A stretch of DNA of 64,000 bases from the NCBI RefSeq assembly GCF_905475345.1, contig NC_066588.1, positions 2,491,001 through 2,555,000 of the forward strand. The letters are read 5' to 3'. Positions 26,201 to 38,284 of the stretch are shown here, piece by piece. Position numbers and translations under genes: made by a program. Positions within the stretch are counted from its first letter, which is position 1. Each line of letters starts with the position of its first letter. The notes below the pieces were generated by a model, which was given only the letters and a program-made list of their open reading frames with translations, was not told where the DNA came from and ran no database searches. This DNA comes from Vespula vulgaris. Taxonomy: Eukaryota; Arthropoda; Insecta; Hymenoptera; Vespidae.

Positions 26201-26672
26201 CGGAAAGAGAGAGCTTCGATGTTCACTCGTCGAAGTGCAAAAGAAAACTGTTTCGGTAACAGTTAAAGTCAATCAAATGTTCGTTTTTGTTGACTTTACG
26301 TAAGGATAACAACGATAAAATTATTTTATATTTAACGCGTGTCCTATGCTATGTAATATTTAATCGTACTGTAATATTTAATGTACTATTGTTTAAATAT
26401 TAATTTACTGTACTCCGTGTACATAAAAAATTGTTTAAATTATTAGAAAATTATCAAAATTATAAATTATTAAAATTTTAGTTATACGGAAAGAGTGAGT
26501 GATCTTCGACGTTTACTCGACGAAATATAAAAGAGAACTAAACCGATAATTATCGAAAAAAGATTGTTTTTGTTGACGTTACGCGAGAGTAACGAGTCCG
26601 AGATTAAAATTTACGCGTATTAAAATATTAAATAACGAATATCTTATATCTTACGCGTGTTACGAGCTATAA
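26201..26672 (+). repeat. pair of diverged direct repeats
   Basis: Copy 1 (about 26201-26350) and copy 2 (about 26487-26672) share, in order, CGGAAAGAG, a TTCGA...TACTCG-like stretch, an AAAAGA-AACT word, TTTTTGTTGAC-TTACG and an ACGCGTGT segment, with substitutions and indels between. Borders are approximate. Confidence 0.55.
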
Positions 26673-26699
26673 ATGTAAACATTAGTTTTTGTTCATTTT

Positions 26700-26812
26700 G
26701 AATATCCTATCTAGATCGATGAAAGTCACGTGGTTACGTTGGAAGACAAACAACCAATCAGAATGGAGCTACTTTGATCCTGCCTTCATTTACGCAGCAG
26801 ACGGCGGCCGTG
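26700..26812 (+). promoter_or_regulatory. candidate promoter with E-box and CCAAT box
   Basis: A locally GC-richer segment in AT-rich DNA contains CACGTG, ACCAATCAGA and a GGCGGCC core, and leads directly into an ATG followed 11 nt later by a strong GTAAGT donor. That arrangement is typical of a first exon. No initiation site can be proven from sequence. Confidence 0.4.
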
Positions 26813-27013
26813 ATGGATCTCCCGTAAGTGATCTTTAGATTTTTAACATTTTTAATACTTTTTTCGTTTATTTATCGAATTTCGTTTAACAAATTATATA
26901 ATAAATTATAGCAGATATCATATAGTATATAATGCGAACTTAATTTCTATGATATTTATCGATTATTGATGATTATTTTATCATATTCTTCTTAACGACG
27001 AAACATATTAATA

Positions 27014-27055
<42 letters not shown>

Positions 27056-27472
27056 CTCGATTTTTATTACATTTCTACTTATTTATAATAAATTAATATT
27101 ATACGTAAATGATGGATTATTTACATAAAAAATATAAAGGAATTATGGATCTCCATAAGCAGGAATCATCTACATGGTAAGACTTGGGCAATCTATATTA
27201 CTTACGACATAATATATAACAATGTAATCGTAATACAATGCGAATACTGTCGAATTATTGACTATATTTTCGATTCATTGTGTTTATTAATTATGTAGTA
27301 TTGAATATCAAAATTTACTTCGTACAATCATAGAATTAGTGAATATTATATTAGCGAGCATCGATCAACAGCAATATTGGATCAAGCATCATTAATGGAG
27401 GCATTGGTAAGATTCTTTCATCATTGGATATTGAAATTTTTATTTTTTAATATTTTACTGCTATGTATATAC

Positions 27473-27533
<61 letters not shown>

Positions 27534-27903
27534 TAGGATAGATAAGCGTTATATTTAATTCTTATAAAAATTACGTTTAATTAACACATTTTGTAAGGTT
27601 AGATATATATAAAAATTTTCAAAATGTATTTTTCGTTATAAATTTATATTTTGAAATCACTATGGCGTACGATTTTATTGACTAGCATTAGTAGAATACA
27701 GTATAGTACTACACACATCTTAAAGGAATATTAAATAATTGAAGGCATCGTTTATTCTAATATGCGAGTGAAATAAGAGAGTTACAATGTTTACATCAAC
27801 GATTGATTGGTCGCTTATCAAGGTCGTTCATATGTTTTCTTTTTCGTTATATTGTTTGCGTCACTGGCAGGTACGCGATAACGAGAATAAACTACATGAG
27901 TAA
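26813..27903 (+). CDS. possible short multi-exon gene (about 38 residues)
   Basis: Not recognised. Three candidate exons join in frame: 26813-26823 (ATG in a GCCGTGATGG context, donor GTAAGT), 27334-27406 (acceptor ATCATAG, donor GTAAGA) and 27871-27903 (acceptor CACTGGCAG, ending TAA). The product would start MDLPISEYYISEHRST and end MEALVRDNENKLHE, a hydrophilic peptide without signal sequence or known domain. A longer start at 26719 (open for 35 codons, phase 0) can join through an optional 14-nt exon at 27163-27176 to an alternative acceptor 6 nt downstream (exon from 27340), reaching the same frame and the same stop. These convergent phases suggest a real spliced transcript. It could instead be a UTR or non-coding RNA, or the start of a longer gene. 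Confidence 0.33.
27015..27054. repeat. (TA)n microsatellite
   Basis: Uninterrupted TA run inside the first candidate intron of the possible short gene. Confidence 0.9.
27472..27535. repeat. (CATA)n-(TA)n microsatellite
   Basis: Four CATA units followed by a long TA run within the last candidate intron of the possible short gene. Confidence 0.9.
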
Positions 27904-30054
27904 ACTACAAGAATATACTAAACATGAGTTATTAGTTTTATAATATTTAAATAATTGTATAATTGTTAATATATTAATATAATATATATATATAATATAA
28001 TATAATATATTAATTACACTCCATATGCATTTTACATTGTTAAAATGAATATATGAATAATAATTAAAAGAATCTCCATTTCTTCTTCATTATCGATTTC
28101 ATAACAAAATTTCATAATTAATTCACTTAATTATGAGTTTTGTAAAATCAATAACAGAATCAATAAGAACGAAAATAAAATCAACAAGAAGAATACTCAC
28201 AAAGAATAACGGACGAAAGGATAAAAATAAAAGAACCGTTTCGTATGAGTCGTCGTATTTTGTCGGTATATCTATAGTTACGTGTTCAAATTATCGAATG
28301 AGAATAAATACGAAGAATCATCACGCCTGGTAACACATGGAATGCAACCAAAAGAGGATAGAAATTTTTGTAAGACACTAGCAAGTAAAGTAGTTAGATT
28401 GTAGCTTGTTTTTTTAAATATATTCTTTCTTTTTTATTATTATAAATCATCATCATTGTATATAATACAGAATGTACATGATTTATATAATGTTAACTAC
28501 ATATATATATATATATATACACACACACATTTTTATATCCTTATTATATTATTTTGATATTACTATAGTAATAGTAGTAATAGTAATAATATAAAATGTA
28601 CTACTACAGGAGAAACCACAAAAAAAAGAAACAAATAGCGCTGGAAGCTTTTATCTTACAGATAGTATAGAAATAAATTCTTCTTTTAATTTTTCTAAAA
28701 ATAATATATGATATATACATGTAAAAAAGAATAAATTACTTGATTGTGCTGTTTGATATTAATAAAATAAAGAAAAAATAAAATAAGACGGAATCCATTT
28801 AACCTTGAGAAACCACGATTCCTAAATCACGTGTCTAGATGTATGCTATTCTTTGCTAAACGTTTCTTATAAGATTTTTACTTTTCCAGTACGTATATAA
28901 AATATAAAAGGAAGTAGACATTTTTATAAAGTTTAACAATATATCAAAAATTAATCAATAGATGGAGATATATTTTCTTATTTTTATCATCGAATCATCT
29001 GTTGATAACTCGTTAAAATGCTTGAATGAATTATCACGTGGCTTCTCCGTATGAAAAGATCGCAAAACACGTTTCATTGTGTTTGGAATAGATTAGTAAA
29101 TTTGAGCATTTAGTTACGCGTACATAGAAGCAATCGTCTTTCACAGAAACAAAACACACACATTCGTTCAAGCGTTTATGTAAATATCAGTAGTGGGAAG
29201 TATTAGTTTCTTCTCTTTTGTCACAAAGTTCAAGGTGTGCCATTATATGAAACTTCTTTTTCGTATAGTAACTTGTATTATTTTCTTTCTTTCCTGTTTC
29301 TTTTATAAAATTGTATTCAAATTATTTAATTATTATCTAAATTATTTTGTTTCTTGTTAAACGTACTTGTTAAATTATTTTGAAACGAGATTTTTGTATA
29401 TGTTACGTTATATAAAATAGAATTTATTATAATTGGTACTTGTAATATTAAAATTCCTGTTTGATCTTACATAAATATATTTATATAATAACGTATATAT
29501 TTTGTTTTTTTTGTTTTTAAATAGAATAGGAATACTGATAAGTATATAAGAAGTAATGAATTATTTTAGCTATATCAATGATATTATTCACAATTTATCC
29601 ATATAATATGTTCATGTCATCATATATCAGAAATCATTTCATCTTATGATCATTTTCTTTAGATAAATATTACTTTATATATCTTATCTGTATCTTATTT
29701 ACATTTTAAAAATTTGAAAATATAATATAATTATAATTCTTTTTCATTGCTACATTTTACATCAAATTTATGAACACTGATTGTATATCTATTTTTACTA
29801 AAATTTGATTATTTTGATTAAATAAAATTTTTTGTTATGTTAGTTCATATTATTAAATCAATTAAAATCAATCTAAATTACTAAAAAATAATATTTATGA
29901 TTTTTGTAACTTTGATCATTAAATTTAGTTTGGTAAATTTAATATTATATAATGATCATACTTACATTATAATAAGTGTAATAATAATAATAATAATACA
30001 ATCTGTGTATTTAGTATTTGTAAATACTAATTATTGGCAAATTCAATATTTATC
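27904..30054. other. intergenic AT-rich stretch
   Basis: No supported gene. It contains TA runs near 27975-28010 and 28498-28530 (with a short CA run). A 66-codon lysine-rich open frame at 28133-28333 has no family resemblance and no splice partner. The right end is the 3' flank of the minus-strand DES1 gene. Confidence 0.55.
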
Positions 30055-31868
30055 CTATGAATCCAAGCCTTTATGTTTTCGTTTTATTCTTGCGTATGGA
30101 CCGATTTCAGGATCCATCACAAAATCATATAACACAGATGTCCAAGAATTATGTTTAGGTAGATCATCATAAAATTCAGATGCAATTCGTTTCACCTGCA
30201 AACAAATATATTTTATTTATTTTAAATATATATTTCTATAAAAATAAAAAAATATATGTTTCTTTTTTTCATATAAAATGATAGATTATACTTCAGGTAA
30301 TCGTGAACCAGGAACAGCAGGAAAATCATGATGCTCATTATGATACCCAACATTGAATGTTATAAAATTCAAAGGGCCATAATAGCTATAAGTCTCAAAT
30401 CCCTTTTTATACATATAATGCTCTGATATAAAATGACCTGCTACAGGATGCAATCCCATCGCCATAAGTGATCCTCCAATTAAATATATTAATACTCTGC
30501 CACCTAAAAGATATATACACAAATATACACATTACAATAATGTCATATTTCTTTTATAACTACTAAAAGTGTAAAAATACTTATATATGATTTAATGTGT
30601 TCTTACCAAAAAAATACCACAAAATTGCATCAACTAGTAATTGTATAGCTAGGTTAACATACTCAAGCATTAATGGCGCTTTTGGATAAGTTATTAAAGG
30701 ACGGAAGGCATAAAAAAATGGTTGCAGACATATCCAACAAAATTTGCCAAATGTGGTACAAAATAATTTTGCTTCTAATAAAGTTGGTAAATCTGTATCA
30801 AGCTTTTCATCTCCCTGATACTGTAAATAAATATATCCTGTTATTTTAGAATTTTTATTAATAAAAATTTATTAAATAATTGTTAATATACTCACGCGAT
30901 GATGTTCCAAATGGTATTTTTTAAAACTGATAGATACTGGTATTCCTATTGGTAAATTAGCAAACAATCCAAACAGTCTATTAGCCATAGGTCTAGCATG
31001 CCCAAAGGCAAGATTATGTGATATTTCATGAATTGCTAAATTATATAAGTAAATATTAGATTTTATAGAAACAAATTTACATTTATTTATTATTTGTTAT
31101 TTATTTATTTACTTACCAAGCATAAGCGAATGATTAATGATACCTCCAAAACAATATGCCATTAAAAAAAGTTTTGGATAGCTTAAATCTTTAACAATAA
31201 ATAAGGATAAAAATTGTACTAAAACCATTCCAGTTACTATCCATTTAAATTGAGGATCGTATCCAAATAATTTTTTTATTTGTGGATATTTCTCTGCAAT
31301 AAAGACAATAAAATAATTCTTGTCTGTAATAAAGATAAATGTATTTTTCTACGGTTAATTATAAAATTATCAAATTACAATACAAACTATTTCTTATGTT
31401 AATTATTTTAAATAAATACAATTCAATTAAAACATAAATGATACATATATAAATATACATCATAATAAATTGTATACATTGAAAATCATAATTTTAAATA
31501 ACAAATTGTGTAATATATTAACATACATACACACATAATATATAAATATAAAAGATATATATCTCTTCTTACAATATAATAAAACTGAAAGTTTCTTAGA
31601 AATGATTATTAGCTAATCTCATCGATAAGCTTACAAAAAAAAAGTTCTGACACAATGGAATACAGAGAAATAAAATTATTGATAAGAATATCACGTACGA
31701 CCGTTGTACACATTTATTATACCCACACATATACGCGCATATAAAAATATGCAAACATTTTTGTTAAGGTTAATTTTGTATATTACCTAATATTATTTTA
31801 CGACGACTAGCGTGTGGTTCTTCGGTGTAAGTCCATTCGAAGTCTGTTCTTGAAACGTGTTGTCCCAT
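30055..31868 (-). CDS. ifc: sphingolipid delta(4)-desaturase DES1 (Drosophila ifc orthologue)
   Basis: Six exons on the minus strand, 31787-31868, 31117-31293, 30896-31035, 30607-30820, 30292-30503 and 30055-30195, join in frame to give 321 residues, close to the roughly 323 of animal DES1. The enzyme introduces the 4,5-trans double bond into dihydroceramide to make ceramide, at the ER membrane, using a di-iron centre. The three histidine boxes are intact: HEISH at residues 89-93, HLEHH at 128-132 and HNEHH at 259-263. The N-terminus MGQHVSRTDFEWTYT has the Gly2 that is N-myristoylated in DES1 homologues. The diagnostic C-terminal block GLHPVAGHFISEHYM with SYYGPLNFITFNVGYHNEHH is complete, as is PAVPGSRLPEV. 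The start is the first Met and matches the family N-terminus. The gene is head-to-head with the SLC17-like gene. The symbol assumes a single insect orthologue. Confidence 0.95.
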
Positions 31869-32626
31869 CTCTTCTTGACATGAACTTTCACGGAACAAGA
31901 ACGATCGCTTTTGCCGACAATTTCGCCGAATACACATATATATGTATTACGTTCGTATATATATATATATATATATATATATACTATGCTATACGAAATA
32001 GGAGTAATATATACGTGCGCATGCGCATTTCAGAGGTTAAGCGAATGATAAATCACGGCTCAATAGATAATACTGATTGTTCGAGTTAATATAATAGAGC
32101 AAGAGATGATACGTATTATTAGAGGTGAATAAAAGAAAATAAATGAGATGGCAGTAGTGGCAACGAATTGAACATTTATTTATTTATTATCAATATTGTA
32201 ATGTGTAATATGATGACAGATATGTACATAAACGTCATCTATCGATTGCTTGAAGTTTCGAATTTAAAATGTAACAGTCCGATAATCGATATAACCAAAT
32301 CGAGATTGTATCGATACTTGAATTATCAATATCGAGATAGAATTAGATGGTTGACACGTCGAACACGTCAACGAGTTACTTGTTATAGTATGTGCGCTTT
32401 TATGGTGCAGTTATCATAAATTTCATAACTTTATCACTATCGTTAAAAGCGTTAAAATTGTTCGACGATAAACGATGCGTTTAATAGATTATCGAAAAGT
32501 ATCGCGCGTTACAATGTCGTAGTAGATTCTCAAGTTTTAAGTATTGATAGAGGTTAGATTTACAATAAGCTGTCGTGCGATGTGAAATTTTTGAGGCCTA
32601 TTAAATAAAAAAAAATTTATTTCGAG
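31869..32626. promoter_or_regulatory. divergent intergenic region between DES1 and SLC17-like gene, with DRE-like motifs
   Basis: 758 bp separate two divergent start codons. It contains a TA run (31955-31985) and, at about 32230-32460, several ATCGAT-centred words resembling the Drosophila DRE/BEAF-32 core TATCGATA (CTATCGATT near 32237, AATCGATAT near 32283, TATCGATAC near 32308). Such motifs are typical of housekeeping divergent promoters. Confidence 0.5.
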
Positions 32627-34536
32627 ATGTCGAAATTTAGGATGCTTCCGCGTACATCGCGGATCGTAGCACTTTGTTCTGCTGCGAATTTTATAAATGC
32701 AGCAGATCGAGTTATTATGCCGATAGCCATAGTTCTTATGACCGATGAATTTAAATGGAATCTTCATTGGCAAGGATGGATATTATCCGCGTTTGCGTTC
32801 GGCTATTTTACTAGTCAGGTATGGAATAAAATATATTTAAATTAACTGACATGCAAATTATGTTAAATGAACAATTTGGTTATTGTATTATGTAACGTTA
32901 ATTAGATTATTGGTGCAAGCATAGCAAGTCGTTTTGGCTGTAAAACAGTACTAATGCTGGCTGTTTTATTATGGTCTATAAGTACCGTTGTAACGCCTCT
33001 TTTGGCACAATCTATTCCATTGCTTATAATCTGCAGAGTAATTCTTGGCCTTGGCGAAGGTTTAGGTAAGGATTTGTATAGAACCAAACAATTTCAATAT
33101 GTCAGGTACGTAATTGTGAATGTTTTAGGCTTGCCAGTGATATTTCATTTATTTGCGCACAGTGTTCCCATAGAAGAGAGATCAAGAGCATTTGGTTATC
33201 TTGTCGCTGCTGGTTCTGTTGGTCAAGTTGTTGCATCAGTTGTAAGTGTTTTTAAAATTTAGTTTTTGTTGCATGATTATAAAAATTATAAAATGCATTA
33301 ATTACTTCATTATTATTATTATTGTTGTTGTTGTTGTTATTGTGGTTGTTGTTGTTATTATTATTATTATTACTATAATTATTATTAATTATTATTATTA
33401 TTGTTGTTATTATTATTATTATAATTATTATTATTAGATATGTCCTAATTTGTCCTGGCAAAGCGGATTTTATTTATTTGGTAGTATTGGAATTGTTTGG
33501 ACTTTGCTGTGGCTAGTATTATATCAAGAAACCAATTCTCAGGATGAAATTCCTCTTTTTGTACCAAAGGTAAATTCTTTTTACGATATTAATAATTTTT
33601 TTTTTATAAAATAACTTTATTTTAACTAATAACGTTTTTTTAATTGTCCTTTTAGGTAACACAAAATAGAAGTTTACGCTGGACTGAATTTATTACACAT
33701 TGGCCTTTGTGGGCTTTGTATATAGCACATTTTGCAATGAATTGGAGTAATTATATAATTATGCAATGGCTACCCACATATTTAGCAAGAAATATATCTG
33801 CTAATAAAGAAAGTATTAGTTTAACAGCACTTCCATACATTGTCAATTCTCTTGTTGGTATTGGTAATGTATCTTACATATATGTCTTATTTTTTTAAAG
33901 TAGATATATAGAATATAATACATATTAAAATTTGTATGTAGTTGCAGGATATAGCGCGGATAATCTTATACAGAAAAGATGGTCTGTCTTGTCTGTAAGA
34001 AGACTGATGACAAATATAGGCTTAATAGGACCAGGAGCGTTTTTATTAGCATTTTGTGCAGTTGATAATTTACTTGCTGCAGTAATGTGAGCATTCCGAA
34101 ATATTTCTGTGTATATAATGTACAATATTATATATGTTTATATGCTAATTACATATACTTGTATCAAACAGTTTTATTTCTATATCAATGGGACTTTGCG
34201 CATGTAATTCTTCAGGACATCTCAGTAATCACGCAGATATAGCACCAAATCACGCAGGAATTACTTTCGCTGTATCAAATACGATTGTACGTATATTCTT
34301 TTTCTTTCTTTTTTTCTTTTTCTTTTCTTAAAAAGTCTATATAAATATTAGATTTAATTCGTTGATTTAATTTCTTCTAGGCAACTATACCTGGTATTTT
34401 GTGTGGTCCATTAACGGCTGAATTAGTAACGGCTTCTCACGGTCGATGGATGCCAGTGTTTGTTTTAGCTGCAGCGATTAATTTCACAGGGGCTATAATA
34501 TACCAAAGCCATAGCTCAGCACTTCCAGTATTGTGA
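32627..34536 (+). CDS. SLC17-family major facilitator (organic/inorganic anion transporter)
   Basis: Nine exons, 32627-32818, 32906-33065, 33129-33241, 33438-33569, 33656-33863, 33942-34086, 34172-34286 and 34381-34536, account for the coding sequence in eight blocks that join in frame, giving 406 residues. This is slightly shorter than typical SLC17 proteins because both termini are short. SLC17 members move phosphate, nucleotides, glutamate or other anions across plasma, vesicular or lysosomal membranes. Visible features are the first-helix and loop pattern NAADRVIMPIAIVLMT, the TM2 block GWILSAFAFGYFTSQIIG with SRFG, GLGEG in TM4, WQSGFY before TM6, NYIIMQWLPTYL in TM7, and HADIAPNHAGITFAVSNT near TM10-11, a typical SLC17 signature. 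The closest human type is probably SLC17A9 or a plant PHT4-like member; substrate cannot be read from sequence. Tandem acceptors at 33941 and 33947 both keep frame. (The block count is eight, not nine.). Confidence 0.88.
33309..33437. repeat. (TTA/TTG)n trinucleotide microsatellite at a splice acceptor
   Basis: A run of TTA, TTG and occasional variant triplets fills the 3' half of an SLC17-like intron, and its last TTAG provides the acceptor for the exon at 33438. Open frames on both strands across it are homopolymeric artefacts. Confidence 0.9.
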
Positions 34537-34958
34537 TATGATTAGTCGCAGGAAGAACTATCAATTGTCCAGTGAAAAAAGGGTAGCGTGTTTGTTTATT
34601 TGAAAGTGTATATTTACATCGAGACTGTGGTATATAGATTATATACGGCAATATATAGTTTTGGAATCTTAGTATATAGATTCAACATGGCATACACTTA
34701 TATTACATAGAAACCATTGAAAAACATATCAAGATATCAGAAATATATTTTAAAAGACTCGAAATAGGAGATATACGTTCGATGCTGTGTAGTGCAAAGT
34801 GACGACGATTACAACAGTGCCATTTTTTTTATGCAGAGACTGGAATTTAATGATTAAAATTCGCGACGAACGTGTTGTATAAATATAAAATAACACTTCA
34901 TCGTCTTTAATTTGTGCATCATGACATCACGAATTAATAGGTAACATTTTGTGATATG

Positions 34959-35023
<65 letters not shown>

Positions 35024-35115
35024 GAGATTTTAATTTTTCATATAGAAAAAAAATGTATATTCTGTATAAGTCAACATTGTATATAAAGAATGTTTTAAGA
35101 AGCAATTTATGTGTG

Positions 35116-35177
<62 letters not shown>

Positions 35178-35222
35178 GAGAGAAACGTGCCATTCGATTA
35201 ATTTCTTTTTTTTCTGTTTTTC
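34537..35222. other. convergent 3' flank with two TA microsatellites
   Basis: The region lies between the 3' ends of the SLC17-like gene (+) and the uncharacterised minus-strand gene. It contains TA runs at about 34964-35021 and 35121-35171. No exon was found. Confidence 0.6.
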
Positions 35223-38200
35223 TTAGATAGGATACAATGACAGTAAATCTTTTTTTAAGTATTCCGACTGAAGGATTTGATCCAATACATTTTTTGATAG
35301 ATTTAAGCCATTAAAGCCCATTTCAACGAATGTATTTCCTTCCAAGTATTTTCCATTATTCCTCGCATCAAAAGTTTCAATCGATTTTGTATCTATATTT
35401 TTCGTTTCATTCGTGGATTCTTTATTTTTTTCAATATCATTATTGCTCCTAAATGTTTCAATTTCTTCTTTCTCTAAATTATTAATATCTTTTTCATTAA
35501 TGGAAGCGGGATAATCGAAATCTTTTTCAGGATTCTCTTCAAAGTCATTTTCACAATCCGTTATGTTCATATTTAAATCTTTATCTTTTATTGTATTGAG
35601 TTTATCAATATTTGTTGTATAATCATTTAAATAGTTTTCTACCTCGGATTTAACTTTAGATGATTTTTTTCGTTTCAAAAATTCATTTTCATGAGAATTT
35701 AATAAATTCGATTCGTAGTTTAAAATATTGTTTATATTCCATAATTTTTTTTCTGTAAACAACGATCGTTTTTTAATATCTTTTTTTTCTTTTCTTAAAA
35801 TATCTTCCTTAAATTCTTTGGATGGCGAAGTATTCGTGGTTGTAGATTTTAACTTAGTCCATTGATCTCGTTTTGAAAATAACTTGTTCTTAGTACGTTC
35901 GACATCTCGTTGAATATTTAATGTTTTAGGTTCTTTTGGAAGTTTATTGATATTTTTTAATGCGTCTTGATTCTTCGTCGAGTCAGCATTTTGTTTTATT
36001 TTATTTATATTATACGTAGTACTTTCCAAAATGTCGTATAACTTTCTTATACGTGGATTAGACATATATTTATTTTTACGATATTGACAGTTTTGGAATT
36101 GTTCCCAATTAGCTTTTATATTCTGCACGTCCTGATCGATTTCACTTAATTTCAATGGTGTCATTTTATCTGAACGTGAAAGAATAATTTCATAATTTTT
36201 CATGAATACATATTTATTTATTTATTTATTTATTTTTTTAATAGATCAAATTATAAAATGACAATTCGATTTTAATCACAGGACTTACATCTATTATCTA
36301 ATATTTTCGAAATTCTTTCATTTTTCGTCGTGCTTGTTTTATTTAAAATAAATGGTAAAGACGCTTGGTCTTGTAATACGTTTGTCATTTTTTCTTCTTT
36401 TTCGAAAACGTTAATGGAACAATTTATAGAGGGATTTAATTTCGGTAACGATGCAATGGAACGAGTTTTAGTCTTTACAATATCTTTTTTGACGCTCGTT
36501 GTTGATTTTGAGACTCTTACCTCTGTGTAATAATAGATGTGCCAGAAATTGATTAATTGGTATTAATTTATCGTTTTTATATTAATGAACAATCATTCTT
36601 ACATTATAATACCTTTTAACGCATCCTCGTTTTGAAGATTTCCAAAAGGATTGAATTCATATACGATGTTGTTCGTCGCAGAGATCCTTTTTATAGGTTG
36701 CCACGTATGTGCTGGTTTTGTTAACCAACGTGCATTCTCCGTATTCTATCAAACATATTATTAAAGTATTCATTGAATTATGAGATTAAGATAATTGTTA
36801 TCGTCAATTGAAATAGCATAGACAACGTACGATATTTTGCTTAATTTTACTTTTTCTCGCAGACATTTTTCTTCCATTATTTGACCGTTCTTTAGCGTTA
36901 TCGTATTTAGAAATAATTTTTGATTTGGAATCGTTCGGATCTACATCAGAATCCAATTGATTATCGCAATGCAATGAACATAACGCTTCCGATATTTTCT
37001 GTTTGTCGATTCTAGCCAATCTGTTTCTATGCGACGTTTGTAGAAAATTTGTCGATGATTATTCCTTTTTTTTTTTCTATTAACTTATACATTAAAAAAT
37101 TATTTAGAACTTACTTGTTGTACACGTTGATACGAATATACTCCCTTAAGACTTTTTCAGGGCTCGTAAAGTGTTGAAAATTAAATATCACTTTGTCACC
37201 TTTTCTAACGAATAAAGGACAGGCTCTGAAAACAATCTTCGGATTCGGTTTTCGTGTCTTCTTGTTAGCACTGGAACTTGATAATTTATTTTTTTTATAT
37301 ATGTATCGATTGTTATTTATTCAGAAATAAATTCACCAAATGTTTTATAATATACAAGATGTACCATGGCTATGAGATTCATACATCAAAGATGTGTTAA
37401 TTCGTATCATTTAAAGTTGAACATTTTTAAACGATGATACGTATGTAAATTGTCTTCTAATAGGATTGCATGATAGAATTACATTGTCAAAAAAATTTTT
37501 ATTATTGCGCATTATTTTTATTATTTTGCATGAACTGTTGTCTTTATATAAGAAAATCAAATATCGATTAAATGTCCTCTTTCAATGTTTAGTAATTTTC
37601 TTACAAAACATTTTTACTGATATATATAAGTACATACATTCATACACACACACACAGACATATACATACGTGTTTATCAATTTATTTTCATTTTTATGTT
37701 TAAATCAATTTCAATTACACGCTTCTTAATGCAATGAATCTCGCGAATTCTTGATAGGAATCAACATCTTGTATATTCAAACGGAACATATATGTATAGA
37801 AATATTATACTTACGAGTTTGAAGATTTGACTTTGACTTCGGATTTCGTAGATTCCTCTTCGAGTTCTTTAGTTTCAACTTTTTGTTCGACACTTTGAAC
37901 GAAATAAGACAATCCTTCGAGACGATTCTTTTCTTCCCGATTTTGCGATCTCAATCCCGGAAGAGAATCCACGTGGTGTGGTAAAAATCTAGGAAGGTAA
38001 TGGGATCGCGAACAATTCGGGAAACCACTTTCGATATAAGCCAGTTCCGAAAACTTCTTCGAGAGAAAAGAATTATTTTCTTTATTTCTTTCTTTAGTTT
38101 CTCTTCTCTTTTTATACCTTTTAATATATTTCTAAAATTTTATTAGGATCCTAATAACTTTTTCTTCCCGTTGTTGTTTTCATTTTTTCCTTATGTCAAA

Positions 38201-38264
38201 TGTTAATCACCATTTATTTTTGTTTGACAGCAGTTTTTTTCTTTAGAATGAAATTGATTACCAT
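35223..38264 (-). CDS. uncharacterised Lys/Asn-rich protein, multi-exon
   Basis: Not recognised. Downstream exons are well supported by phase: 37815-38131, 37115-37270, 36831-37020, 36613-36745, 36289-36522 and 35223-36169, all with canonical borders, totalling about 658 codons. They contain no usable early ATG. The nearest candidate start is an ATG at 38262-38264 that is immediately followed by a donor (GTAATC), making the start codon the last codon of exon 1; this start is tentative. The predicted product is about 659 residues, hydrophilic, without signal peptide or membrane helix. Its N-terminal third has a conserved-looking block (ACPLFVRKGDKVIFNFQ and HFTSPEKVLREYIRINVY), then a basic low-complexity segment and WLTKPAHTWQPIKRIS. 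The long last exon is very rich in Lys, Asn, Asp and Glu with likely coiled-coil character (KANWEQFQNCQYRKNKY, QRDVERTKNKLFSKRDQW) and ends KKDLLSLYPI. Localisation and function cannot be inferred; a cytoskeletal or nuclear scaffold is possible. Confidence 0.7.
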
Positions 38265-38276
38265 CGATTGATCACC

Positions 38277-38284
38277 TATCGATA
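38277..38284. promoter_or_regulatory. DRE-type palindrome TATCGATA
   Basis: A perfect TATCGATA, the Drosophila DREF/BEAF-32 core, lies 13 bp upstream of the proposed start codon of the uncharacterised minus-strand gene, with further TCGAT words nearby (CATCGATTG, TTTCGATTA). It supports a promoter here but could be fortuitous. Confidence 0.4.

Larger units (their letters stand above)
25436..26812. other. non-coding stretch with a diverged local duplication
   Basis: No gene is supported. The left part is AT-rich. From about 26035 CpG-containing words become common. Two diverged copies of a block of roughly 150-180 bp are recognisable at about 26201-26350 and 26487-26672. From 26700 the DNA carries a CACGTG E-box (26727-26732) and a CCAAT box (26754-26758), consistent with a promoter. 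Confidence 0.5.

Noticed and set aside
28133..28333. 66-codon lysine-rich open frame
   Set aside because: Composition follows A-rich DNA, there are no family motifs, and no splice junction links it to the nearby candidate gene.
29897..30172. 91-codon plus-strand open frame
   Set aside because: It lies over the AT-rich 3' flank and the last exon of the minus-strand DES1 gene and is a shadow of it.
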